Of a stretch of 7,194 bases of DNA, positions 1-5,196 are shown piece by piece. A program made the translations under genes and the position numbers. The notes below the pieces were generated by a model, which saw nothing but the letters and a program-made list of their open reading frames with translations, searched no databases and was not told the origin of the DNA. The stretch comes from an uncultured Eubacteriales bacterium (GTDB taxonomy: Bacteria; Bacillota; Clostridia; Oscillospirales; Acutalibacteraceae). The stretch is from assembly GCA_900320925.1 (NCBI GenBank), contig ONUD01000239.1:1-7194 (forward strand), written 5' to 3'. The first letter of the stretch is position 1, and each line of letters opens with the position of its first letter.

Positions 1-111
1 CAGACGCACTTCTCTCATGGCATCCTTGACATCATTTTCTGTCAGCTTTCCCTTATTTCTCAGTCTTTTGAACGCCGCACCCAGCTTTTCGGTCAAGCCC
101 TCAAATGCCAT
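1..111 (-). CDS. ffh: Signal recognition particle protein Ffh, N-terminal fragment
   Basis: This is the first 37 codons of Ffh, the SRP54-type GTPase that binds 4.5S/6S RNA and delivers ribosomes translating membrane or secreted proteins to the receptor FtsY. Only the start of the helical N domain is inside the window. It reads MAFEGLTEKLGAAF and continues through KRLRNKGKLTENDVKDAMRE, which is the highly conserved Ffh opening. The ATG at 111 follows the ylxM stop by 15 bases, and a GGAG ribosome binding site lies 7 bases before it. The GTPase G domain and the RNA-binding M domain lie beyond the left edge. The gene is almost certainly co-transcribed with ylxM from the promoter at 545-573, as in other Firmicutes. 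Identity is seen directly from the sequence and supported by the neighbour; only truncation by the window limits certainty. Confidence 0.93.
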   Translation of the reverse strand, partial: MAFEGLTEKLGAAFKRLRNKGKLTENDVKDAMREVRL

Positions 112-126
112 ACTCTCACTCCACTC

Positions 127-492
127 TTACATTTCATTGAGCCTGTCAAGCTCTTTCAGAATTACTTTGATACTCTCATTGACCGCTTTGGAGCGGTAGA
201 TTTTCATATTTTTCTCGTCAATCATATCCACGTGCCGCCGAATTTCCGCAAGGCTCTGCTTCATCACATCCGCATTTTTCATCAGCCCCAGCTTTTCCTC
301 TGCTTCAAAAAGGATCGCCTCACTGCGTTTGACGCTGTCCCGCACGCCCTGACGGGAAATATGGAGATTTTCGGCAATCTCCCCCAGCGACAGGTCATCA
401 TTGTAGTAGTATTCAACGGTTTCACGCTGCTTGTCGGTCAGCAGCATACCGTAAAAATCAAGCAGCCTTGATACTTCCCAATTTTTTGGCAT
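127..492 (-). CDS. ylxM: YlxM family sigma-70 region 4-like HTH protein
   Basis: This 121-residue protein belongs to the YlxM (UPF0122) family, which is encoded next to ffh in many Gram-positives and is thought to modulate the signal recognition particle pathway. The N-terminal half opens with the family pattern WEVSRLLDFYGMLLTDKQRE, then DDLSLGEIAENLHISRQGVRDSVKR (about residues 32-56), a sigma-70 region 4-like helix-turn-helix. The second half is charged and helical and looks like coiled coil. I chose the ATG at 492 because AAGGTGG lies 8 bases upstream and the protein then begins MPKNW, as in homologues. A GTG at 504 would add four residues and cannot be excluded. ffh follows after 15 bases, so the two form one operon. 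The binding target, RNA or DNA, cannot be seen from the sequence. Confidence 0.9.
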   Translation of the reverse strand: MPKNWEVSRLLDFYGMLLTDKQRETVEYYYNDDLSLGEIAENLHISRQGVRDSVKRSEAILFEAEEKLGLMKNADVMKQSLAEIRRHVDMIDEKNMKIYRSKAVNESIKVILKELDRLNEM

Positions 493-500
493 TCCGCTGC

Positions 501-507
501 CCACCTT
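501..507 (-). promoter_or_regulatory. Ribosome binding site of ylxM
   Basis: On the minus strand these bases read AAGGTGG, 8 bases before the ATG at 492. This spacing favours that ATG over the upstream GTG at 504, which would overlap the site. Confidence 0.6.
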
Positions 508-515
508 TCCTTACC

Positions 516-536
516 TGTAAAGCCCTCTGCTTTACA
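516..536 (-). repeat. Perfect inverted repeat: 5' mRNA hairpin of the ylxM-ffh leader
   Basis: Read on the minus strand, TGTAAAGC and GCTTTACA are perfect inverted copies of 8 bases around a 5-base loop, AGAGG. The promoter at 545-573 predicts a transcript starting near 538-539, so the hairpin would sit two or three bases from the 5' end of the ylxM-ffh mRNA. There is no U-tract after it, so it is not a terminator. The ylxM ribosome binding site lies beyond it and stays unpaired. It may protect the 5' end from RNases or bind a regulator; a dyad operator for a DNA-binding protein is the alternative. Confidence 0.6.
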
Positions 537-544
537 CTTGTCAT

Positions 545-573
545 ATTATACTACACCTCCTCCCTCTTGTCAA
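545..573 (-). promoter_or_regulatory. Consensus housekeeping sigma promoter of ylxM-ffh
   Basis: On the minus strand a perfect -35 box TTGACA (573-568) and a perfect -10 box TATAAT (550-545) are separated by exactly 17 bases. Transcription should start near 538-539, giving a leader of about 46 bases before the ylxM ATG. The spacer is unusually purine-rich. Confidence 0.88.
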
Positions 574-590
574 GAATTTTTTTAATATCC

Positions 591-618
591 TTGACTTTTG
601 GAATCAATATGGTATAAT
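591..618 (+). promoter_or_regulatory. Promoter of tRNA-Leu, extended -10
   Basis: The -35 box TTGACT (591-596) and the -10 box TATAAT (613-618) are separated by 16 bases. TGG directly before TATAAT gives an extended -10 motif. The predicted start near 625 lies about 13 bases before the mature tRNA 5' end at 638. The -35 box is only 17 bases from the -35 box of the divergent ylxM promoter. Confidence 0.85.
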
Positions 619-637
619 AAACTTGCTTATAGAATCC

Positions 638-721
638 GCCGGTATGGCGAAATAGGCAGACGCAAGGGACTTAAAATCCCTCGATAGAAATATCGTACCG
701 GTTCAAGTCCGGTTACCGGCA
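638..721 (+). tRNA. tRNA-Leu(UAA)
   Basis: A complete class II tRNA. The 7-bp acceptor stem pairs GCCGGTA (638-644) with TACCGGC (714-720), and A721 is the discriminator base. The D stem is GCG/CGC, with GG at 655-656 in its loop. The anticodon stem is AGGGA/TCCCT (665-669 and 677-681) and its loop CTTAAAA places UAA at 672-674, which reads UUA leucine codons. The long variable arm is a 5-bp hairpin, CGATA-GAAA-TATCG (682-695), typical of tRNA-Leu. The T arm is ACCGG-TTCAAGT-CCGGT (697-713). The bases after the discriminator are TCA, so the CCA end is not encoded and must be added by nucleotidyltransferase. The gene has its own promoter at 591-618 and a terminator at 724-764. Confidence 0.96.
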
Positions 722-723
722 TC

Positions 724-764
724 AAGGGCAGGAAAACTTTGTCAGAAGGTTTCCTGCCCTTTTT
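724..764 (+). terminator. Strong intrinsic terminator after tRNA-Leu
   Basis: A 12-bp perfect stem pairs AAGGGCAGGAAA (724-735) with TTTCCTGCCCTT (750-761) around a 14-base loop and runs into five T residues (760-764). It begins two bases after the discriminator base. It ends the tRNA transcript and lies directly before the MocR-like gene, where it could also act as a leaky terminator or attenuator. Confidence 0.9.
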
Positions 765-786
765 GGCTACATGAGGGGGAAGTATC

Positions 787-2166
787 ATGACATATGATTT
801 GATTCGTATTGACAGACAAAGTGCAGTGCCGATGTATCAGCAGCTGTATCAATGCATCCGGCAGGCAATTGAAAACGGCCATCTTCCTGTCGGGACAAAG
901 CTGCCGTCCATCAGGAAACTCTCAGAAGATCTTCTGCTGAGCCGTACCACGATCGAGGGTGCTTATCAGCAGTTATGCGTAGAAGGGTTTATTGCCAGCC
1001 GTCCCCAAAGCGGTTATTATGTACATATTGATGTGGTTCTTGGGGCAAAAAAAGACAGCGGCAGTGCCGATTCCAAGCAAGCGGATGAGCCATTCCGACG
1101 AGTCAGGTACAATCTCGGCAGTGACAGTATTGACAGTGAAAGTGCAGACATCAAGCGTTGGAGAGTCCATCTGCGGGATGTTCTGAACCGCCGCAGTGCC
1201 ATTATTTCCTATGGCGAATCACAGGGCGAAACTGCTCTACGCAAAGCACTGGCCGTTTACAGCTATGCACTCAGAGGTGTATCATGCCGTGCCGACAATA
1301 TCCTTATCGGGGCGGGTACACAGGCTTTGCTGTATCTTTTGTGCGGATTGCTGCGTCCTTTCGGTACCAGGATCGCCATGGAAAAAGGAGGCTTTCAAAA
1401 AGCCAAACAGGTATTTTTGGACAGTGGTTTTGAAGTAGCAGAGACCAATGGTACGGATATACAGGCTTTATATGAGCAGGGGATCCAACTGTGTTTTGTC
1501 ACCCCTTCGGGCAACCTGACAACCGGTCAGCCAATGAAAATGAATCAGCGGTATGAAATGCTGTATTGGGCGGAGCAAACGGGCGGACTGATTATAGAAG
1601 ATGACTACAACGGGGAACTCCGTTATACCTCCCACCCTTTGCCGTCCCTCCAGGGAATGGACAGTGAAAGAGTGATTTATATCGGTTCGTTTTCCAAGCT
1701 GCTGCTGCCATCGGTGCGAATCGGTTATATGGTACTGCCGGAACTGCTGATGGACGGATACCGAAAAAAATCCCATATGTACAATCAGACCGCTTCCAAA
1801 ATCGAACAGCTTGCTTTGGCATCCTATCTCCATTCGGGACAGTTGGACAGGCAGCTCAGACGGCTGCGGAAAATCTATGCGGAAAAAAGCAGTGTTTTGC
1901 TGGAAAGCCTGCAAAAAGCCTTTGGCAGCACGGCCAGAACCGTTCTGCATGAAAACTCGCTTTGTGTCACTCTGACCCTGCCCGACAACGGCAGGGATAT
2001 GGCAGAGGAAGCAGGGAAGCAGGGCGTGAAAGTAACACGCATCCCTAACAGTAATGCCGGAGAATCCTCCCTGCGTCTGGGTTTTGCGGGGATCTCCGTG
2101 GAAGATATCGAACCCGCTGTAGAAATCCTACGAAAAATTTATGTCCATGAAACAGCAGAAGCCTGA
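787..2166 (+). CDS. MocR/PdxR-type regulator: GntR HTH fused to an aminotransferase-like domain
   Basis: This 459-residue protein is a MocR-subfamily GntR regulator: a winged helix joined to a fold type I, PLP-binding aminotransferase-like domain. Members sense pyridoxal phosphate or an amine and control vitamin B6 or amino acid genes (PdxR, GabR). The winged helix spans about residues 11-79, with PVGTKLPSIRKLSEDLLLSR and the recognition stretch TTIEGAYQQL. A linker follows (about 86-105), then the catalytic-type domain. It has TPSGNLTTGQP (239-249), EDDYNGELRY (271-280; D272 is expected to hold the pyridine nitrogen) and SFSKLLLPSVRIGY (301-314), where K304 should form the Schiff base. R430 in SLRLGF is likely the carboxylate-binding arginine. 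AGGGGGA lies 6 bases before the ATG. The length is normal for the family. No pdxS/pdxT or other obvious target is nearby, and no promoter is visible behind the tRNA terminator, so PdxR versus another MocR subgroup is undecided. Confidence 0.9.
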   Translation: MTYDLIRIDRQSAVPMYQQLYQCIRQAIENGHLPVGTKLPSIRKLSEDLLLSRTTIEGAYQQLCVEGFIASRPQSGYYVHIDVVLGAKKDSGSADSKQADEPFRRVRYNLGSDSIDSESADIKRWRVHLRDVLNRRSAIISYGESQGETALRKALAVYSYALRGVSCRADNILIGAGTQALLYLLCGLLRPFGTRIAMEKGGFQKAKQVFLDSGFEVAETNGTDIQALYEQGIQLCFVTPSGNLTTGQPMKMNQRYEMLYWAEQTGGLIIEDDYNGELRYTSHPLPSLQGMDSERVIYIGSFSKLLLPSVRIGYMVLPELLMDGYRKKSHMYNQTASKIEQLALASYLHSGQLDRQLRRLRKIYAEKSSVLLESLQKAFGSTARTVLHENSLCVTLTLPDNGRDMAEEAGKQGVKVTRIPNSNAGESSLRLGFAGISVEDIEPAVEILRKIYVHETAEA

Positions 2167-2168
2167 TA

Positions 2169-2193
2169 AATTTTTAAAAAAATTTTAAAAATT
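2169..2193. repeat. All-AT inverted repeat upstream of the phoH promoter
   Basis: AATTTTTAAAA (2169-2179) and TTTTAAAAATT (2183-2193) are perfect inverted copies of 11 bases with a 3-base AAA spacer, starting three bases after the MocR-like stop codon. With no GC pairs it is a poor intrinsic terminator. Its place just upstream of the -35 box suits an UP-like element for RNA polymerase alpha, but this is inference. Confidence 0.5.
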
Positions 2194-2196
2194 ATA

Positions 2197-2225
2197 GTGA
2201 CTTTTAACTATTTTTATGGTATAAT
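2197..2225 (+). promoter_or_regulatory. Promoter of the phoH-mutS2 operon, extended -10
   Basis: A perfect -10 TATAAT (2220-2225) is preceded by the extended motif TGG and, 17 bases upstream, by a partial -35 box GTGACT (2197-2202). The predicted start near 2232 leaves a leader of about 46 bases before the phoH ATG. It shares TGACTTTT and TATGGTATAAT with the tRNA promoter at 591-618. Confidence 0.8.
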
Positions 2226-2277
2226 CATAAAAAATATATTTCAATTCCCTATTTTTGGTAATATCTCGGGTGGTTAG

Positions 2278-3249
2278 ATGACAGAACAAATTATCAATAT
2301 TGATCGTATGGAACAAGCGGTGGCTCTGTTCGGTACATTTGACGAAAATATCAGGCTGATCCAAAATGAATATATGGTATCGGTCATATGCCGTGAATCC
2401 GAACTGAAAATTTCGGGAGAGCCTGAAAACGTGGCAAAGGCTGCCAAGGTGATTGAAAATCTGCTCGGGCTTATCAACAGGGGGGAAGCACTGAGCGACC
2501 AGAATGTACGATACTGTATGTCACTGGTCAACGAGGGGAATGAACAGCGTATCGAACAAATTGCAGGCGACTGCATTTGTATTACTTCCCGCGGAAAACC
2601 TGTCAAGCCAAAAACACTGGGACAAAAAAGCTACTGCCATGCTATACGGCAAAATACCGTGACTTTTGGTGTCGGTCCTGCCGGTACGGGCAAGACCTAT
2701 CTGGCAGTGGCAATGGCAGTGACAGCCTTCCGTGCAAGAGAGGTCAACCGCATTATCCTGACCCGTCCTGCCGTAGAAGCAGGAGAAAAACTGGGATTTC
2801 TGCCGGGGGATCTCCAAAGCAAGGTTGACCCGTATCTGCGTCCGCTGTACGATGCCCTGTTTGATATGCTCGGGGCGGAAACATATCAGAAATATGTCGA
2901 AAAAGGCAACATCGAAGTGGCTCCGCTGGCATATATGAGAGGGCGTACCCTGGACGACAGCTTCATTATCTTGGATGAAGCACAAAATACCACAAGAGAA
3001 CAAATGAAAATGTTCCTGACACGATTGGGATTTAATTCTAAAATGGTCATTACCGGAGATATTACCCAGATTGACCTGCCAAACGGTGTGCGTTCGGGAC
3101 TGAAAGATGCCGTGCGTATCCTCAAGGGCATTGAGGACATTGCCGCTGTCACGTTCTCTGCCAAGGATGTTGTCCGCCACCGCCTTGTACAGGATATTAT
3201 CAAAGCATATGACAATGCCCAGCAGACCAGCCATGCAAAGGGTCTGTAA
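2278..3249 (+). CDS. phoH: PhoH-like ATPase (YbeZ/PhoL type)
   Basis: This 323-residue protein is a full-length PhoH family P-loop NTPase. Family members are RNA-associated and often encoded beside YbeY; YbeZ is known to partner YbeY in ribosomal RNA processing. The N-terminal region (about 1-75) resembles the small KH-like domain of the family. TLGQKSYCHAI (113-123) leads into the ATPase domain with Walker A GPAGTGKT (133-140, K139) and the following YLAVAMAV. TRPAVEAGEKLGFLPGDL (162-179), Walker B FIILDEAQNTT (229-239, D233 and E234) and VITGDITQIDLP (257-268) complete the pattern. The start follows a modest site, GGGTGG, 4 bases upstream. It is the first gene after the promoter at 2197-2225. 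ybeY begins 25 bases after its stop, so the two are co-transcribed. Family is certain; the precise biochemical role (RNA helicase or ATPase) is inferred from homologues. Confidence 0.95.
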   Translation: MTEQIINIDRMEQAVALFGTFDENIRLIQNEYMVSVICRESELKISGEPENVAKAAKVIENLLGLINRGEALSDQNVRYCMSLVNEGNEQRIEQIAGDCICITSRGKPVKPKTLGQKSYCHAIRQNTVTFGVGPAGTGKTYLAVAMAVTAFRAREVNRIILTRPAVEAGEKLGFLPGDLQSKVDPYLRPLYDALFDMLGAETYQKYVEKGNIEVAPLAYMRGRTLDDSFIILDEAQNTTREQMKMFLTRLGFNSKMVITGDITQIDLPNGVRSGLKDAVRILKGIEDIAAVTFSAKDVVRHRLVQDIIKAYDNAQQTSHAKGL

Positions 3250-3260
3250 TATTTTCAAAG

Positions 3261-3266
3261 AAAGGA
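3261..3266 (+). promoter_or_regulatory. Ribosome binding site fixing the ybeY start
   Basis: AAAGGA ends 8 bases before the ATG at 3275. The same frame stays open back to an ATG at 3107 inside phoH, but that stretch does not resemble YbeY, so this site settles the true start. Confidence 0.7.
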
Positions 3267-3274
3267 TTTTTATC

Positions 3275-3781
3275 ATGGATAAGATTAAAGTCATTATTAC
3301 CAATAAGCAAAAAGATGTCAAAATTCCCACCGGTCTGCGGATGCTGGTCAGACGCTGCTGCAATGCGGTGCTGCAAATGGAACAATTTGAAGGCTCTGTG
3401 GAAGTCAGCGTGACTTTCGTGAATAATAAGCAGATTCGGGAACTGAACGGCATTTATCGGAATATCGACAGAGTAACGGATGTACTGTCATTCCCGATGG
3501 GAGAGGACGGCAAGTATGATACCGACCCGACAACCGGTGCCAAAATTCTGGGAGATATTGTCATCTCTATGGAAACCGCCGTTGACCAGGCAGAACGCTT
3601 CGGCCACTCCCTCCAAAGAGAAGTCGGCTATCTCACCGCTCATTCCATGCTGCACCTTCTCGGCTATGACCATGAGGACAATGGGATCCAACGGATCCGT
3701 ATGCGCGAAAAGGAAGAAAAGGTCATGACACTGCTGGGTCTTCCCAGCTCCTCCAGCTATGTCATGCAGGACGAAACCTGA
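3275..3781 (+). CDS. ybeY: Endoribonuclease YbeY (rRNA maturation factor)
   Basis: YbeY is a zinc-dependent single-strand endoribonuclease needed for 16S rRNA 3'-end maturation and ribosome quality control in the cytoplasm. The protein has 168 residues, normal for the family. VSVTFVNNKQIRELNGIYRNIDRVTDVLSFP (about 44-74) is the conserved central strand and loop region. ILGDIVIS follows at 91-98. The metal site HSMLHLLGYDH (123-133) gives the HxxxHxxGxDH signature, with H123, H127 and H133 as the expected zinc ligands. The start ATG is chosen for its ribosome binding site and because MDKIKVIITN matches a YbeY N-terminus. It lies 25 bases after phoH. Its TGA stop is followed immediately, in the same frame, by the dgkA ATG. 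The C-terminus has a serine run (158-161) encoded over a small inverted repeat at 3733-3748. Confidence 0.96.
   Translation: MDKIKVIITNKQKDVKIPTGLRMLVRRCCNAVLQMEQFEGSVEVSVTFVNNKQIRELNGIYRNIDRVTDVLSFPMGEDGKYDTDPTTGAKILGDIVISMETAVDQAERFGHSLQREVGYLTAHSMLHLLGYDHEDNGIQRIRMREKEEKVMTLLGLPSSSSYVMQDET
3733..3748 (+). repeat. Small GC-rich inverted repeat near the end of ybeY
   Basis: GCTGGG and CCCAGC form a perfect 6-bp stem with a TCTT loop inside the last codons of ybeY, 33 bases before the dgkA ATG. No T-tract follows, so it is not a terminator. It may be chance in coding sequence or may slow ribosomes before the ybeY/dgkA junction. Confidence 0.35.
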
Positions 3782-4225
3782 ATGACCTTCCTCCATGCCC
3801 TCTGCGGCATCATACACTGCATCAAAAACGAGCGAAACATGAGATTTCATACAGTTGCTGCACTGTATGTTCTTGTTTTTGCACGTTTTTTTGATTTTAC
3901 AAGGGAGAAGTATGTACTATTACTGCTGACCATCGGCAGTGTCATGGCTGCCGAGGTGTTCAACACCGCCATCGAGGAGCTTTGCGACAGGGTCAGCAAG
4001 GAGTATCACCCCCTTATCAAATATGCCAAGGACTGTGCAGCAGGAGCCGTATTGGTGCTTGCCGTTTTTGCCGCTGTGATTGGCGTGATTCTGTTCGGCA
4101 GTATGGACGGTATCATGACGATGTACCGTTTCTATGTGTCACACCCTCTTCATGCGGCAGGATTGCTGCTGTCAGCCGTGCTGTCTGTATTCTACGTCAA
4201 AGGAAGGAAACATTCTCATGAATAA
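3782..4225 (+). CDS. dgkA: Diacylglycerol/undecaprenol kinase family membrane protein
   Basis: A 147-residue integral membrane kinase of the DgkA family. In Gram-positives the enzyme usually phosphorylates undecaprenol, feeding the lipid carrier of cell wall synthesis. Signature residues are visible: CIKNERNMRFH (13-23), AAEVFNTAIEELCDRVSKEYHPLIKYAKDCAAGAVLVLA (56-94) with E58, N61, E65 and D84, which hold the ATP-metal and lipid site in homologues. Hydrophobic segments lie at about 24-37, 43-58 and 85-106. A fourth, about 121-140, is extra compared with the usual length near 120-130. The N-terminus is short, starting almost at the FxxAxxGI motif. The ATG directly follows the ybeY TGA in the same frame, with a weak AGGA 10 bases upstream, so translational coupling is likely. 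The end overlaps era by 8 bases. Family is clear; lipid specificity is inferred. Confidence 0.92.
   Translation: MTFLHALCGIIHCIKNERNMRFHTVAALYVLVFARFFDFTREKYVLLLLTIGSVMAAEVFNTAIEELCDRVSKEYHPLIKYAKDCAAGAVLVLAVFAAVIGVILFGSMDGIMTMYRFYVSHPLHAAGLLLSAVLSVFYVKGRKHSHE
4201..4208 (+). promoter_or_regulatory. Ribosome binding site fixing the era start
   Basis: AGGAAGGA ends 9 bases before the ATG at 4218, inside the dgkA tail. The era frame is open back to 4134, but that extension is cysteine-rich and unlike Era, so translation should begin at 4218. Confidence 0.7.
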
Positions 4226-5120
4226 AACCGCTTTCATCGCCATTGTCGGCAGACCGAATGTCGGCAAATCCTCTCTTCTCAATCTCCTGCTCGGTCAGAA
4301 GATTGCCATTGTGTCCTCCAAGCCCCAAACCACCCGTACCCGTATTATGGGAGTGCTGACGGAGGGGAATACCCAGCTGGTATTCATTGATACCCCCGGA
4401 CTTCATAAGCCACGCAATGATCTGGACAAATTCATGCTGCGTTCCGTCAATGAATCTGTGGCAGGGGTGGATGCCTGCCTTCTGGTTGTCGAGGCGGATC
4501 ATGACGTGTGTGAGGAGGAAATCCAACTGATAGAAAAATTCCGTTCCATGGAGCTTCCTGCCATTCTGGCCATCAATAAAATTGACACCGTCGCCGATAA
4601 AACCAAATTAGCCTCCCAAATCGCCCAACTTTCCTCCCTGTACGATTTTGCCGCCATCGTTCCCTGCTCTGCCAGAACAGGCAGCGGTATTGCCGACCTG
4701 AAACAGGAACTGCAAGGCTTTGCCTATGAAAGTGACTTCCTGTTTGACGAGGATACCCTGACCGACCAGCCCGAACGGGTACTGGCAGCAGAGATGATTC
4801 GTGAAAAGCTGCTGCGTCTGCTGGAGAGAGAGGTACCGCACGGGGCAGCGGTGTTTATCGAACGCATGAAAGAACGTCCCGACGTCAGTATCATTGACAT
4901 GGACGCTGTCATCTACTGCGAGCGTGACAGCCACAAGGGGATTATTATCGGCAAAGGCGGCTCTATGCTGAAAAAAATCGGCACGTTTGCCCGTCAGGAT
5001 ATGGAACGCTTCTTCCACTGCAAAGTCAACCTGCAACTATGGGTCAAGGTCAAGGAGGACTGGCGGAACCGAGAAGCTATCCTGCGTTCGTTAGGCTATG
5101 ATGAACGGAATTTTGACTGA
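4218..5120 (+). CDS. era: GTPase Era
   Basis: Era is an essential GTPase that binds the 3' end of 16S rRNA and checks 30S subunit assembly, partly at the membrane. The protein has 300 residues, the usual length. The GTPase domain shows G1 GRPNVGKS (11-18), the switch I stretch PQTTRTRIMGV (36-46) with the G2 threonine, G3 DTPG (58-61) followed by LHKP, G4 NKID (120-123) and G5 SAR (151-153). After the linker, the C-terminal KH domain carries MDAVIYCERDSHKGIIIGKGGSMLKKIG, with the GIIIGKGG loop at 241-248, and ends in VNLQLWVKVKEDWRN. The start overlaps dgkA by 8 bases. With PhoH and YbeY upstream it makes a ribosome-maturation block. No terminator is seen after its stop, so the downstream genes may share its transcript. 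Confidence 0.97.
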   Translation: MNKTAFIAIVGRPNVGKSSLLNLLLGQKIAIVSSKPQTTRTRIMGVLTEGNTQLVFIDTPGLHKPRNDLDKFMLRSVNESVAGVDACLLVVEADHDVCEEEIQLIEKFRSMELPAILAINKIDTVADKTKLASQIAQLSSLYDFAAIVPCSARTGSGIADLKQELQGFAYESDFLFDEDTLTDQPERVLAAEMIREKLLRLLEREVPHGAAVFIERMKERPDVSIIDMDAVIYCERDSHKGIIIGKGGSMLKKIGTFARQDMERFFHCKVNLQLWVKVKEDWRNREAILRSLGYDERNFD

Positions 5121-5196
5121 GTGTTGACAATTTCCCTGCAATAATTTCCTCATACAAGGGTATACTATTGACATATACTGAAAAGGGGCGTTTTGC

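Noticed and set aside
505..563. On the minus strand AGGAGG is followed 11 bases later by an ATG near 545, suggesting a small leader gene before ylxM.
   Set aside because: The AGGAGG lies in the promoter spacer and the ATG overlaps the -10 box, so neither would be in the mRNA.
638..786. The tRNA-Leu gene as an attachment site for an integrated element carrying the MocR-like gene.
   Set aside because: I found no second copy of the tRNA 3' end in the window, no integrase and no mobile-element gene; the regulator alone is not evidence of integration.
1468..1950. A 160-codon minus-strand open frame inside the MocR-like gene.
   Set aside because: It is antisense to the aminotransferase-like domain and shows no recognisable motif.
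2226..2277. A possible riboswitch or other structured leader before phoH.
   Set aside because: The leader is about 46 bases and AU-rich, with only a weak CCC/GGG pairing; it is too short and too poorly paired for a known riboswitch class.
3107..3274. A longer YbeY starting at 3107, and likewise a longer Era from 4134.
   Set aside because: The extra residues are encoded within phoH and dgkA respectively, look nothing like the families, and the internal ATGs have proper ribosome binding sites.
2521..3453. A 310-codon open frame on the minus strand across phoH and ybeY.
   Set aside because: It lies antisense to two unmistakable conserved genes, spans their junction, has no promoter or ribosome binding site that I can see and resembles no family. 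It is a by-product of codon bias.
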